From Stereocaulon alpinum (lineage: Eukaryota > Ascomycota > Lecanoromycetes > Lecanorales > Stereocaulaceae), in NCBI GenBank assembly GCA_018257865.1, contig JAEUBA010000215.1:1-23175 (forward strand): 23,175 nt of DNA, given 5' to 3'. The position numbers and the translations under genes were made by a program. Position 1 is the stretch's first letter, and every line of letters starts with the position of its first letter. The notes under the pieces were generated by a model. That model was not told the DNA's origin. It searched no databases and saw nothing but the letters and a program-made list of their open reading frames with translations. Of the stretch, positions 1 to 10,259 are shown piece by piece.

Positions 1-166
1 AGTAATTATATTATTAAGGATAAGCGGGAGTTTTTATCTAGGTACTATACTATAGTTTCTCTTACGGCTAGGAAAGGTATACTACGTATACTATCTACTA
101 GTTTCATAAATAATATAATAGAATACCCTTATTAGTATATATAGATACTAGAATAGGCGTATAAAT
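1..166 (+). mobile_element. 3' end of a RIP-degraded LINE copy (copy A)
   Basis: The last 55 bases (112-166) match 9679-9733, the 3' terminus of the large LINE in this window, with one mismatch and in the same orientation. Further upstream, about 20-90, the match to about 9590-9655 is looser but recognisable (the gcg..agttttta..ctag and gtttct.ttacg motifs). This is therefore the 3' untranslated end of a second, plus-strand LINE copy whose body lies to the left of the window. It ends abruptly at 166 against inverted LINE sequence, so it was probably inserted into another copy. No coding capacity is visible. Base composition is typical RIP product: very many TA, almost no CA or TG. Confidence 0.8.
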
Positions 167-655
167 AAATTATTATCACTATTATAGATTTAATAGATAG
201 GTAAGTATAAGTATAATTTATAGATTACTAGTAGAGCTAATAACTAAGGAAGTAAAAAGGAATTTAAGGCGTACGCGATTCTTTAAGTCCCTAGCTAAAC
301 CCGCTTACTAAGCGTACTAGGAACTTCGCCTAATATACTAGAAACCTACTAAGTATACTAGGCCTAGTACTAATATTCGCCTTCCGCTTTATAGATACGT
401 TCTATTAATCCTAATTAGTTATATTACGAGATAACCCGTAACACTTATAAGCCTTTAATAGGCCTCTACTACTACTACTACTATTACTCTATTATTATAT
501 TAGGATATATCCCTTATATACCCTTATTATTAATACCTCCCCCCTCTCTTCCTCCCCTATCTTATAATATTTTATTAGGTCTATAACTTAGTATAATCGC
601 TCGTCTAGCCTAGTAGGCCTATTCGCCTATTATACTCGTCGTCGTCGCCATCTTC
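167..655 (-). mobile_element. Inverted 5' end of a LINE copy (copy B), RIP-degraded
   Basis: The reverse complement of about 4345-4560, the 5' end of the large LINE, aligns with 430-655. Shared blocks include the CGTCGTCGTCGC run at the terminus (about 645), agcctagtaggcctattcgcc (about 607-627), the CT-rich stretch at 540-560 and aataggcctctactacta (about 452-470). The alignment weakens toward 300 but seems to continue. The copy is on the minus strand with its 5' terminus facing the gene island, and its remainder is cut by copy A at 166/167. A short CTA trinucleotide run at 465-485 is longer here than in the other copy. The exact inner limit, 167 versus about 300, is uncertain. Confidence 0.75.
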
Positions 656-800
656 TATAATTCGTAACAGAGATATCGTACTATTATATTATTGAATATC
701 GATATATCTTATACATTCATGTTACTAATAGTGATACAATTACACGCCTAGAGAAGTTCTAACTCAATACCGAAGAAATATTTCGCACTCAGCCACCTCT
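656..800. other. Transition from RIPed flank to gene island, 3' flank of the lactonase
   Basis: The bases become progressively less AT-biased and CA/TG reappear from about 690 onward. This stretch follows the stop codon of the minus-strand lactonase gene and should contain its 3' UTR and polyadenylation region. I see no separate gene here. Confidence 0.6.
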
Positions 801-2251
801 CTACGAATGAGTAGCTCCCCCGTCCTCCGCCCAAACAATACTAGTCACTGGTCCTAACCCCTCAAAATCAGCAAGCACCTTATTTCCCAAGTCCCCGGTG
901 CTCTCGCATCTCCCATAGATAACAACCCTCCCACTCTTCTGCAATCCCACGGCCACCAAATTTCCCCTTCTATTCAGGCTGAACTGCCTTGGGAAAGATC
1001 CTCCAGCCGGTGATAGAGCTCCAAACTTAGCCGTCCCATTCAATCCAATATCAAAAGTAGCTATCGCATCTGACGGTTCGAGTGTAGCATTCTTGGGGTT
1101 CGGATTTGTGATATTAAAGTATGTGGTATTCCGATTCGAGACGATTAGTGATTTCCCATCTGATGTGAGCGCAATTTCGGACGCGGCGTTGTAGGCGAAA
1201 GCGTTGCCCTGGCCGGGGCCGTAGGTTGTGCTGTTGAACGTACTACTGAGTTGGAGACCGCCGTTGGAAGGAAGGTAGTTGACATGGTAGCCTGTGAGAG
1301 TAGAGCCAATTTCGGTGACAAGATAGTAGTAGGTTGAAGTGTTGTAGGAGCCTATGCCGTGACGGGGGCCGGAGCCCGGGACGACGGGGATGGAGGGGCG
1401 GGGGAAGACGAGGAGGGTGAGTGGGTCGATGTAGAAGACGCGAATCAAATCGGCGCCGAGATCAGGGATCACGAAGTATTTGTTTGAAGGATCGAGACGT
1501 ACTTGATGTGGGTGCGGAAAGGGTTGTTGAGGCTTGAGACCCGGTGGACCAGTGAAGTTGAATGTTTGAAGAGGCGCGAAGGAGGCCGTCGCCGGGTCAA
1601 GCGTCCACGTGGTGAATGCATGAGTGTAGTGCGCGACGGCTAAAAGCTGAGAGCCGTTGGGGCTTGTGTAGATGATGGAATTGACTGGGGCGGCAGGCGT
1701 AACGAGGCGCTGTGAATATTATGGAGTCAGCGATACTGAATCGGAATGAATCAAAGACCTGTAAGCCGTGTTTCTGAGCAGAGGCCCCCAAACCACATCT
1801 TAGATTTTTGATTGGAGATGAAACATTTCGAAGAAAACGTACCTTGACTTTGGTAAGAGCACCGGATTTCGCATCAATCTTGAAGGAGTTGAGTGAGCCA
1901 TTTGTTAGGCTCGCGCTGTTCTCGTCTAGGCAGAACATGTTCTGATACTTTGCATCGATGTGCAACCAGGATGCGTTAGGAGCGCAGCCATTATTGGTAT
2001 CGATTTGGGCAAGGTTGTATGTGCCGTTGGTGTTGGTCAGCTCTAAAGTGGTGATATTACCTGCGTAAGAGGAAACATATAGTCTGGTTGCGGAGACGGC
2101 GATGGCCAGCCTATGTATATTGGAGTCAGCGATGCCTCTTCACTATAGTAGGAAGACAGATACGTGGAGCAGGACGCCCTGGGATGGGGATGGGATGTAC
2201 TGAGATCTAAGGAAGTACCTACGTTGCGCCGATGAACATTCTGGAAAGCAT
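801..2251 (-). CDS. Secreted lactonase / muconate-cyclase-like 7-bladed beta-propeller protein, 3 exons
   Basis: Spliced model: exon 1 2251-2223, intron 2222-2111, exon 2 2110-1843, intron 1842-1710, exon 3 1709-801. It gives 401 residues, the usual size for fungal members of the 6-phosphogluconolactonase/carboxy-cis,cis-muconate cyclase family (Lactonase, Pfam PF10282). The N-terminus reads as a signal peptide (MLSRMFIGATLAIAVSA, predicted cut after A17), followed directly by the first blade (LYVSSYAGNITTLEL). Family motifs in order: HPHQ (H165/H167), PDLGAD, GSGPRH (R215), VTE (E232), SNR (R292), FPRQFSLN. Their spacing fits the His/Arg/Glu/Arg set proposed, as I recall, for the Neurospora muconate cyclase. 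About a dozen N-glycosylation sequons agree with secretion. The substrate cannot be told; a beta-propeller lactonase acting on an extracellular or aromatic-derived lactone is an inference. Both introns have GT-AG ends and CTGAC branch sites, and the frame is intact with no RIP stops, so the gene is probably functional despite its RIPed surroundings. Confidence 0.92.
1710..1842 (-). other. Intron 2 of the lactonase gene (133 nt)
   Basis: Donor gtacgt at 1842-1837 and acceptor cacag ending at 1710; phase 0, between ...LTKVK and RLVTPAAPVNS. The branch-like gctgac lies about 20 nt upstream of the acceptor. The last ~25 nt closely resemble those of intron 1. Confidence 0.88.
2111..2222 (-). other. 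Intron 1 of the lactonase gene (112 nt)
   Basis: Donor gtaggt at 2222-2217, acceptor catag ending at 2111, branch-like gctgac about 20 nt before the acceptor. It splits a Thr codon (phase 2) inside the signal peptide. Without splicing, exon 1 would read into a TAG directly after GCAACG, which fixes this donor. Confidence 0.85.
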
Positions 2252-3303
2252 GTCTTTGGTGGTGAAATATCTGTTGGGTTGGCGGTGGGAAGTTCGTTGG
2301 TAGAATAAGTACCTGCTCTTCGAAGTATCTTAGATCGATGCTATAGCAAGGTAAGTTTGGAGAGAGCGTATACAGGTCATGGCGGCAGAGATGGCAAACA
2401 ATGATCTGTCTATCCTGAAAGAATGTTACACAAAGGGTCATAGGACAAGAGTCCTTGTAACGCATCTCAAACGTGTGAGACTGGCTCCACTAGAAGTGAA
2501 CAATGAGTGTTGTTAGACAAGGCGACTGTGATGTTCAAAGGGACAACGTGTGAATGCCATCGCCTACCTTCAATGTCATCACAGGCGAACTCAAAGAGCC
2601 GTTCCAACCCCACCAACCAATTTTGGCCGATTTGTTGTTCCTTCTAGTCTTGGAGAACTCACAATAATAAGTCAGAGCGGACAGTGAAGCCATGGAACCT
2701 TGCTTTGTATTCTCAGTGTTTGTGCTGTTTGGGAGTCCTCGAGAACGTCTCAGATCTATGGGAACGTTTGCCTCGTTGGGCCCTTGTCCCGCCACGGCAA
2801 CCCAGTATCTCCTGTTGGCATTTGCCAGTAAACCGCCCATCGCCTTTCCCATCACCATATGCCATGTTTTGTCAGCAACAAATCATTGTCTCGAAAATAT
2901 AGGGTCATTCTGCGCTATCAGGCACCATTGTTATATTATATCTGTCGGTAGTGTGCTCGGATCTATAGTTGACACTGAAGTACATCCCTCTGGCGCAGGA
3001 CCGCTCGGAGTACACTCGCTAAGAACATTGAGCATGTATCTTGGCCCAGCCTTTGATGGCTTGTATGCTCCTTTGTGATACATTGGAAGCTTGGGAGGCC
3101 GGACAATCTGCAGTGCTGTTGATGTTCTATTGTGTATAGATTGCTTTACTTCAGCATCGTTACCAGGGAAGAGTAGATAGGTCATACATATGAGCTTTTG
3201 TAGGCTGGTTATGCGAGCCCTTCATTCCAACATTCGCTGAAGAAATAACAAGTCTTGCCTAGATATTGTGTCTTTGCATGAAGAGCGTCTTGTTCGGCGC
3301 TTA
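2252..3303. other. Lactonase upstream region, no convincing gene
   Basis: This stretch has normal base composition. Several open frames of 70-140 codons exist on both strands (for example minus 2465-2043, minus 2858-2535, plus 2692-3078), but they overlap each other or the lactonase exon 1. They show no family motif, and stops in the other frames occur at the density expected by chance. The region next to 2251 should hold the lactonase promoter and 5' UTR; the context caaagacATG has a purine at -3. On the minus strand a well-formed intron-like segment (gtaggc at about 2568, ctaac branch, ttctag at about 2491) could be a 5'-UTR intron, but nothing forces that reading. Confidence 0.45.
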
Positions 3304-3480
3304 TCAATTCCCGACAATGGCATAGAGGAAATCGGCTTTCTGCTTATCAGTCTTGATGTTCGCAGGCGTGGCGCAGTATGCAGTATAGTCGACATTGACA
3401 ATGCAGATGTCGGTCAGTTCCATTTCTCCGTCTTCGCCAATACAAATGTTGTCTGGAGGAGGCTCATTATTCCCAGGTAG
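3304..3480 (-). CDS. Possible terminal exon of an unrecognised small protein
   Basis: Reading the minus strand from an acceptor-like gaacag that ends at 3481, 58 codons are open to a TGA at 3306-3304. The peptide starts LPGNNEPPPDNICIGEDGE and is acidic, with three Cys; the composition looks more like coding sequence than the antisense frame does. A donor-like gttagt lies at 3586-3581, and before it an in-phase piece ends ATAELCFK, but the frame upstream of that meets stops at about 3620 and beyond. I could not build a full gene with a start codon. It may be the end of a small secreted protein, a decayed gene, or chance. I do not recognise a family. Confidence 0.3.
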   Translation of the reverse strand, partial: LPGNNEPPPDNICIGEDGEMELTDICIVNVDYTAYCATPANIKTDKQKADFLYAIVGN

Positions 3481-4080
3481 CTGTTCAGCACAAAGCTAGC
3501 AGCAAGAGATGAGTGGAAGTCTGAAGGGTGGGCAAAACCTGCTAGACCGAGATATGTCATATCAGGGGCTTTCATGTAATACTAACCTTAAAGCAGAGCT
3601 CTGCTGTTGCGTCTTTTAGCTATTGGGGATCTATGGTCACACTGGGCCATCACAAGTTGTCAGGCACGCTCTAGGCGCTTTAGCTTGCCAAATCATCCGT
3701 GCTGGGAAACCAGAAGTCTATGTCGGCTCTTGACTCGCTCCATTGACCGCGGGTAAGGATTTTGTGCTATCCTAGTCAGAAACTTGAGGGGATATTAGAT
3801 CTAAACATCATAGTTCGGTTAGAAGAACAAGGAGATGAGATTGGGAATGAAAGATGAGAGCAGACTGCGTGTGGTACGTGGACAGAATTTTGAGTGTTGG
3901 AAGCGAGCGGTGGCCTTACCTGTAGGATGAAAACGCCTGAGAAATGATCCTTTGTGTCGGTACACCCTCTTGCTAGGTAGTACCGATTAGTAGGTAGCTT
4001 GATCCCCTATTACCTGCCCCAGACAACCTGATTGCAGGGTGTCTATTAGGCTTGGTAAACTGGGGATTAATTGAATCTAG
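3481..4080. other. Non-repetitive island sequence without a supported gene
   Basis: Base composition is normal up to about 4080, where CA and TG vanish abruptly. Short coding-like pieces on the minus strand (about 3750-3690, containing DIDFWFPSTDDLA) are interrupted by stops that could come from C-to-T changes, so an old gene decayed by leaking RIP is possible. No start, signal peptide or domain can be recognised. Confidence 0.4.
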
Positions 4081-4344
4081 CTAGCTAAGCTATGGTGTTT
4101 TATCTAGGAGCGGGCGCTAAGCCGCTTATTACGGAGCGGAGTAATATTATTCCGATACTGGTAAAATTTTAGAAAGTCGAAAAAATAGTACTAATTAACG
4201 CTAAATCTAGTAATTAGCTAGTATAGAAATAGGCTTATAAGGCTAAATAATATTATAATCTAATTAGTTAGATTATAGCTTCTCTTTCTACTTAAGTATT
4301 TATCTTTAACTTAATAATATAACTAATAGGATATAATAAATATG
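4081..4344. other. RIPed stretch between gene island and LINE, unidentified
   Basis: This is an AT-rich, CA/TG-depleted sequence with no coding signal. It contains a perfect inverted repeat with 9-bp arms (ataatctaa at 4255-4263, ttagattat at 4268-4276) around a 4-nt loop. It could be a remnant of a short element or the RIPed edge of the island. Confidence 0.4.
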
Positions 4345-4589
4345 ATAGCGACGACGACGAGTACGACGGGCGAATAGGCCTACTAGGCTAGATAAGTAAT
4401 TATACTAGGCTACGAACCTAGCAAAATAATATAGGATAGGGAAGGGAGAGAGAAGGGGAGCGTTAGTAGTAGAGGCGAGTAAGGGACGTATCCTAATATA
4501 ATAATAGAGCGATAGCGATAGTAGTAGAGGCCTATTAGAGGTCTATATAGCCCTTAAGGTAGGGAAAGAATTAAAGAAAGAATACGGTA

Positions 4590-5995
4590 TATAAAGGCTA
4601 CGGAGTAGGCGCTACTAGAGTTTATAAAGAAGGTTTAGGAGACGCTATAGATAAATATAAATAAGATCGTATAAAGCTTTTTCTAGAACGCAGTAGAAAG
4701 GATTATAGAATATATATAGGAGAATACTGCTAAAAGATACGCTGCGAAGGAGTATCGCAGCTAATTAACGCGCGAAGACTATCTAACTAGAAGGGTAAAT
4801 AGCAGCTAGGCGGATATAGCTCGTATAGCCTAAAAAGGCTAAAATACTATCTACCTAGCTATACCTAGGGTAGAAGATATTAAGAAAGCGAAGCAGATAA
4901 CCGTTAGGATCGATAATAATAGCGAAAAGATATAGATAGCTATAGCGACCCTCCCTTAACTAGTATAGATATTTAGGGGAGTAGGAGAGGCGACTAAGGA
5001 GATTATTATAGTAAGGAGGATTATAGGGGGGGATATTATTCTTTAGATAGCCTTAGTAAAGGCTAGAGAAGAGCTAGAAAAGGATAATAGGTAGGTAAGG
5101 AGACTCTATAGGTTAGTAAGGGTACTCTAGAAGATAGTAATAGTAGCGGTTTATAGAGTAGAAAAGATAATAGATATAAAAGATTAATAGGGGGTCTTTA
5201 AAACCCTAAAGAAAAATAATAGGAAGCTCTACCTAAAGTTAGAGATAATAAAGGCTAAGTAGCCTATATTTATATTAAAGCTAGATATATTTAGGAGGGA
5301 GAAGAGGTTCTCTATAATAATAATTAAGGTCCTAAGCTTAAAAGCGGCGAACTAACTTATTATAGAGGGAATAGTAGTAGAGAATAGCCTCCTCTTCTAT
5401 AATTACTAAGAGAGAGAGGCTACCCCTAAGTAGTACTTTAACTACTATAGATATAAATATATTACTAAGGCGTATAAATACCCTACCTGCTATAGGATAT
5501 ACGCCTAAAACTATATAACTAATAATTATATAGAAAGAGCTGGTAGTAAGCCTAAGTACGTAGTATATAAGGGGGAGTACCTAGTATAAAGTAAAACCTA
5601 CTTAATCTAATAGAAGGAGAATACTAAGGCTAGGTAGAGAATTAAGTATAAGCTAAAATACTTTAAAGAGACCCTAAAGTAATACTTAGTAGGGTCTACG
5701 CCGGCGATATTAGGAAGGACTAGCCTAGAAGGGTAGCGTAAAGTAATCTCTAAAGGGAAGAGGAAGGCCTTAAAGGATATAATAGATAAGCCTTAGAAAG
5801 GAACTAGGGAGGTAGTAAAGAGGGGATAACTAATAACCCTCTCTAAGGTAGAGTAAGAGTAATAGCTCCTATCTATAGAGAGGATTAGTCTAATAAATAC
5901 CCTTAGGTAGACTTTAGGAATAGTAAAGACTACTAAGACTACCTAAATATAGGAGAATATCTAAGCGGCCCTTACCTAATAAGGGATATACCCTA
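4590..5995 (+). pseudogene. LINE ORF1 (gag-like, zinc knuckles), RIP-killed
   Basis: One frame (codon starts at positions such as 4897, 5434 and 5923) carries recognisable fungal LINE ORF1 features. These are a charged coiled-coil-like N-terminal half (about 4890-5190), the conserved segment before the knuckles (about 5250-5420), then CCHC knuckles at 5434-5533. In the knuckles the cysteine and histidine codons are now TAC/TAT (Tyr), and only one TGC (5488-5490) survives. A basic tail continues to about 5995, where it overlaps the start of ORF2. The protein would bind the element RNA as part of the retrotransposition particle. Many TAA/TAG codons sit where CAA/CAG would be expected, and the start codon cannot be identified because ATG (TG) is also lost. 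Confidence 0.8.
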
Positions 5996-5996
5996 C

Positions 5997-8900
5997 CTAA
6001 AAATACTATAGTATAATATATAGAGGAAGAAGGATATAGTAATAATACTACTTCTTAAAAATAAAGATATAAAAGATATAGATATATTAGCGATCTAAGA
6101 GCTAGTATATAACCTAATAAATAGAACCTTATATAATATAAGTATAAGTAGATTCTACTTAGCCTATAGAGGAGACCTAGAGGCTAGGACGTATTTCTAT
6201 ATAAATAAGAGGATAGATCCTAATAACTAGGGGGTAGAATACTAAGGAGGCGACTTATACTTATTATAGATCTAAGTTATAAGGACTTAGAAGAATATTA
6301 AGGATAGGATAAAGAATACTAGAGGGCTACTAGGGGAGAGGGTATAGGTATATAATATCTATAACCCCTTACTAGTAAGCTATATATTAAAGGATAGTCT
6401 AATAACTATCCTAAAACTAGAGGAAGCGCTGGGGAATAAGGGTAAATATATAATTATAGGAGACTTTAACCTATACTACCTATACTAAAATAATTTAGGA
6501 CGAATAATATACTACGCTATAGTAGATAAGCTGCTAGAGGTAGTAGGAGAGAGAGGTATAGTTCTAGGACTATTAGAGAAGGTAGTTATATAGTAGAATA
6601 GGGGCTTAGAGAGTACTATTAACCTTATATTCCTAACTAAAGGCGCGTATAATACGATAGTAAAGTATAGGGTAAGGAATAACCTTAATATAGGATTAGA
6701 CTATATACTAATTATTATAAAGCTAGAATAGATATAGAGCGAACGCCTAGTACGCTAAAAGAGGGCTTAGAAAAGGATAGAGGCGAAGGTAACTAGGGAG
6801 GAAATCTAGAAATATATAAAGATCCTAAATAAAGTAATAAACCGGTACTTAGTAGACTTTAAAGATATAATTAATTAATATATCGATAGGCTTATAGCTA
6901 TACTATAAGAGGTAATAGAAGATACTATCCTATATAAGAAACCGTATATAGGGGCTAAGCTATATTAGAATAGGGTATATATAAGGGTAATTAAAATATT
7001 ATAGGTAGCGCTTAAGGCCTATCGCTATAGTAGGAACGCAGAAACTAAGGAAGCCCTCTATTAAGCTAAAAGGGAAAAGGTTACTACTCTATAGAAGGCT
7101 AGGATAATAGCTTTTAGAGAGGGAGTCTATAAGGTATTACTAAGACTAAAAGGAGTATAGTAACTTATTAAGTAAAGAAGGGAAAGGAGTATATACCCTA
7201 AAGAGCTACTATAATTCCTAGCTATTAAAGACGGAAACGGGAATAAAGTAATAGACTTTAAGGGGAAGGTAGAGGCCCTAAGGAGGGTCCTCTTTCCACC
7301 CCTACCCTTAATAGACTTAATAGATATAGAGGGGGCTAACTACCTAAAACCTATAGCGATAGATAGTAAGATTACCTTAAAGGAGGTAAAGGATATAATT
7401 TAGCACCTAGTAGCGGATAAAGCCTTAGGGATCTTAAGAATCCTAAATAAGTTCCTAAGAGCGGTATATATAGAGATAATAGAGATATTTAGAAGGATAT
7501 TTTAAGCGTACTTAGATTATAGATACTACTTAAAGAAGTTCTAGGAGGCGAATATAGTAATACTAAAGAAACTAAAAAAGACTAACTATTTAGAGCCTAA
7601 GGTATACCAGCCTATTATATTACTAGATATACTTAGAAAAGCGTTAGAAACGGTAATAGCGAAATATCTTAGTAGAATAGCCGAAAGGAATTACCTACTC
7701 TTAGAATACTAGATAGGGGGTAGAAAGAGATACTTAGTAAAAATAGCCTTAGAGACTATTATAGATTTAGTTTATATAATATAGAACTAGGGTAAAGATA
7801 ACGTAGCGAGCCTACTATTACTAAATATAGTAAGGGTATTTAATAATATATCTTATAAAAGGCTACTCTATAACCTAAAGATAAAAGGAATCCCTAAGGG
7901 AATTATTTAGTAGACTATAAGCTTCCTTAAAGATAGAGCGATATTAATTACTTTAAGAGGTAAAACTAGCTTAGTAGAGGTAGTAGAGATAGGGATTTTA
8001 TAAAGATTACCTATATTACTAATTCTATTTCTCTTCTTTAATATACTATTAATTAAAGTATACTTAAAAGTAAAAATCCTAGTATAAGTAGGAGGATTCG
8101 TAGATAACGTATACCTACTAGTATATAGTAAGATAACGGAAATAAACTATAGATAGCTAGAATAGGCCTATAAGCTCTACTAAATATAGGCGAAAATATA
8201 CGGGGCGATATTCGCGCTTTAGAAGTATAAACTAGTATATCTATTATACGCCCCTAAAAGGTTTAATATAAAGGAGACGGTATAATTTAGTAATATAGAG
8301 GTTAAGCTAGAAGCGAGTATTAGGGTCTTAGGGCTATATATTAATACTAAACTCCGCTAGGGCCTATATATAGCGTAAGTAAAGGTAAAGGCCGCTACTT
8401 AAGCCTAGGCGATTAAGTACTTAGTAGGATTAACTTAGGGAGCTATATTTAAGAAGTATAGGAAGGTATATAGTATAGCGGTAAGGCCTATACTTATATT
8501 CGCTACTCTAATATAGTATACCCCTACTAAGGGGCGGGGAGCTATAGAAAAGTATATTAAGACGCTCGCAGTAATATAGAATAACTACCTATAGATAGTA
8601 CTTAGAGTATATAAGGTAATACTAGTCTAGGTCTTAGAAGTAGAAGTAGTTATTATACCTATCTAAACCTATCTAAACGCCTTAGTTATAAGATACTAGG
8701 TACTAAGGGGAGTATACCCCTTAATAATTAAAGGTAACCGCTTAATCTATAGGAGACTATAGGGAAGGAGAGGAAGGGCGCGCCTAATACGCCTAACCCT
8801 ATTACTAGAAAAGGAAGAATAGGCCCTATAGGAGCTTAAGGCGAAGGATTAGGATTAAGTAGTAATAGTAATAAGGAGGAAGGTATATTAGTATAACCTA

Positions 8901-9400
8901 AAAATAGATATTAAGGAGTATCAAGATATAGGCGTCCTAGCTAAAAAGATATAAGGCTAAGTAATAGTAAAGTAGATTAAGCGGTAGGAGGTATATAAGG
9001 ATATTATCCCTAAGTACTTTTATATACCTATATAGAATAAACTATTATTTGGAGAAAGGTATAACTACTACCTAAAGCTTAGGAAGATAGAAAGCTTAAT
9101 AGTAGTCTAACTCTAAAGTAGGAAGAATAGGTTTAACTACTTCCTTTATAAGGCGAAAGTACTAAGGGTCTGTAGTACCTACTATAGTTATAGATAGAGG
9201 AATTAAGATATAAAGTATATTCTCTTATACTACCTAAAGCTTAGCGATACTTAAAGGGAGCTTATTAAAGAGGTAGAGACTTATAATATTAGGATTATAC
9301 TAGTTAAGATTACTAGTATAAGAGTAGCTATAAGATAGCTAGTTAGGTTAGGATTCCTAATATAGTATTAACTTACTAAGGAATAGCTCTCTTAGTCTAA
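5997..9400 (+). pseudogene. LINE ORF2: AP endonuclease + reverse transcriptase, RIP-killed
   Basis: A single frame can be followed from 5997 to about 9400 without a detectable indel. Endonuclease: LKIL.YNI start, DILAI.E with the catalytic Glu at 6099-6101, GDFNL at 6459-6473, and the terminal D-H motif reading DY at about 6700. Reverse transcriptase: fingers motif QPIILLDIL..ALE (about 7600-7660); motif A at 7821-7847, where the catalytic Asp codon is AAT (Asn, 7824-7826); and the FADD-type box GFVDN at 8094-8108, whose second Asp is AAC. A C-terminal C..C/H..H..C motif at about 9171-9240 is mostly Tyr. The enzyme would nick target DNA and copy the RNA there. It is not functional: dozens of stops and both RT aspartates damaged. 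Confidence 0.88.
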
Positions 9401-9735
9401 ACTCCTTATTAAAGTAAAACTAGTAATAAAAACCCTAAAGATAAAGAAGCCTAAGTATAAGTAGAAGCTAAAGGCGGCGGAGCTACCGGAGTATTATAGG
9501 GCTTATTAGGGTAACGGAGATTATTATTACTAATATTATAGAGCCTAGTAGCGAGGTTAGATAGGCGGAGTAGAATAATAAGTAAGCTAATAAGCGAAAG
9601 TTTTTAGCTAGAAGGGGCGACTCTAAAAAGGTTTCTTTTACGTCTAGAGGGCCTTTAACCCCCCCTAGATTTCCTAATAATATAAGAGAATACCCTTATT
9701 AGTATATATAGATACTAGAATAGGCGTATAAATTA

Positions 9736-10005
9736 ATCAATTAACTTAATAATATTACTATCTACTAATTACTTTAATACTTAGTAGTAGTTATTGAAAT
9801 TCGGGTATTCGTATACTAAGCCTTGGTATTAATAACTAAGACTTAGCACTAACCCTTATTTATATCTTATATAGTCGTACTTAGCTAGATAATTAAGTAT
9901 TCTACCTATTATATTTTAATAGGTTATAAGCCTAGAACGCTAGGTATCGCTATAATAACTCTTCTTTTAGAATTATATTCCTCTTAAATAGTTATTAAAT
10001 CCTCC
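9736..10005. other. RIPed sequence between LINE and Gypsy element
   Basis: This holds 270 bases with no recognisable coding or repeat structure. A few CA/TG remain at about 9797-9855. It ends at the CTAAT duplication of the Gypsy insertion, so it was originally continuous with the sequence from 16759 on. Confidence 0.5.
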
Positions 10006-10010
10006 CTAAT
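10006..10010. repeat. Target-site duplication, left copy (CTAAT)
   Basis: CTAAT directly precedes the 5' LTR, and an identical CTAAT directly follows the 3' LTR. Five bp is the normal size for Ty3/Gypsy integrases. Confidence 0.9.
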
Positions 10011-10259
10011 TGTTAACCCTTAAGCGTGTGCGCGTTATAGCCACGCTAACGTAATAATATTAATTAGGGTCTAGGGGCTTAGTAATAGTATTACTACCTA
10101 GGACTCCCCCGTATTTTAGGGATCTTTAGAAATTAGTTCTGCTACTACTTTACTACTAAGTAATATAATTATATCTATTACTTAATACCTAAATCTAGTA
10201 ACTTTACGTCTCTTATACCTTAATACGCTAGCTTAGAGCCGGCGTCGCTAGCCTTTATA
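10011..10259 (+). repeat. 5' LTR of the Gypsy element
   Basis: 249 bp, beginning TGTTAACCC and ending ...CCTTTATA, where the canonical terminal CA has become TA by RIP. It aligns with 16505-16753 without gaps; 14 differences, all transitions. A TATA-like gtatttta at about 10111-10118 and agaaattag at 10128-10136 may mark the transcription start. Confidence 0.95.

Larger units (their letters stand above)
4345..9735 (+). mobile_element. Nearly full-length non-LTR retrotransposon (LINE, Tad-like), RIP-inactivated
   Basis: This is a 5.4-kb plus-strand element. It has a GACGACGACG-rich 5' end (matched in inverted form at 655), a gag-like ORF1 with zinc knuckles, an ORF2 with AP-endonuclease, reverse transcriptase and a C-terminal Cys/His motif, and a 3' end at about 9733 shared with the copy at 112-166. 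ORF1 and ORF2 are in different frames (ORF2 is -1 relative to ORF1). I saw no RNase H domain between RT and the C-terminal motif, which is unusual for classical Tad elements. Nearly every CA/TG is gone and stops are TAA/TAG, so it is dead. The limits come from the two partial copies in the window; a target-site duplication was not found. Confidence 0.92.

Noticed and set aside
2043..2465. 140-codon minus-strand open frame
   Set aside because: It overlaps lactonase exon 1 and intron 1 in another frame, shows no motif, and is best explained as a chance frame over the gene's 5' region.
2535..3185. Several overlapping open frames on both strands (2535-2858, 2692-3078, 2931-3185)
   Set aside because: They contradict each other in strand and frame, have no recognisable domains or splice support, and stops in the remaining frames are at chance density.
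3268..3480. 70-codon plus-strand open frame
   Set aside because: Antisense to the minus-strand exon-like frame, which has the more protein-like composition; no motif.
4255..4276. Inverted repeat as a terminator or transposon end
   Set aside because: Nine-bp AT-only arms are expected by chance in such TA-rich sequence; no second end or target duplication was seen.
4700..9400. In-frame stops as an alternative genetic code or stop-codon reassignment
   Set aside because: The lactonase uses the standard code. The TAA/TAG excess with almost no TGA is explained by RIP, which removes TpG and makes TpA.
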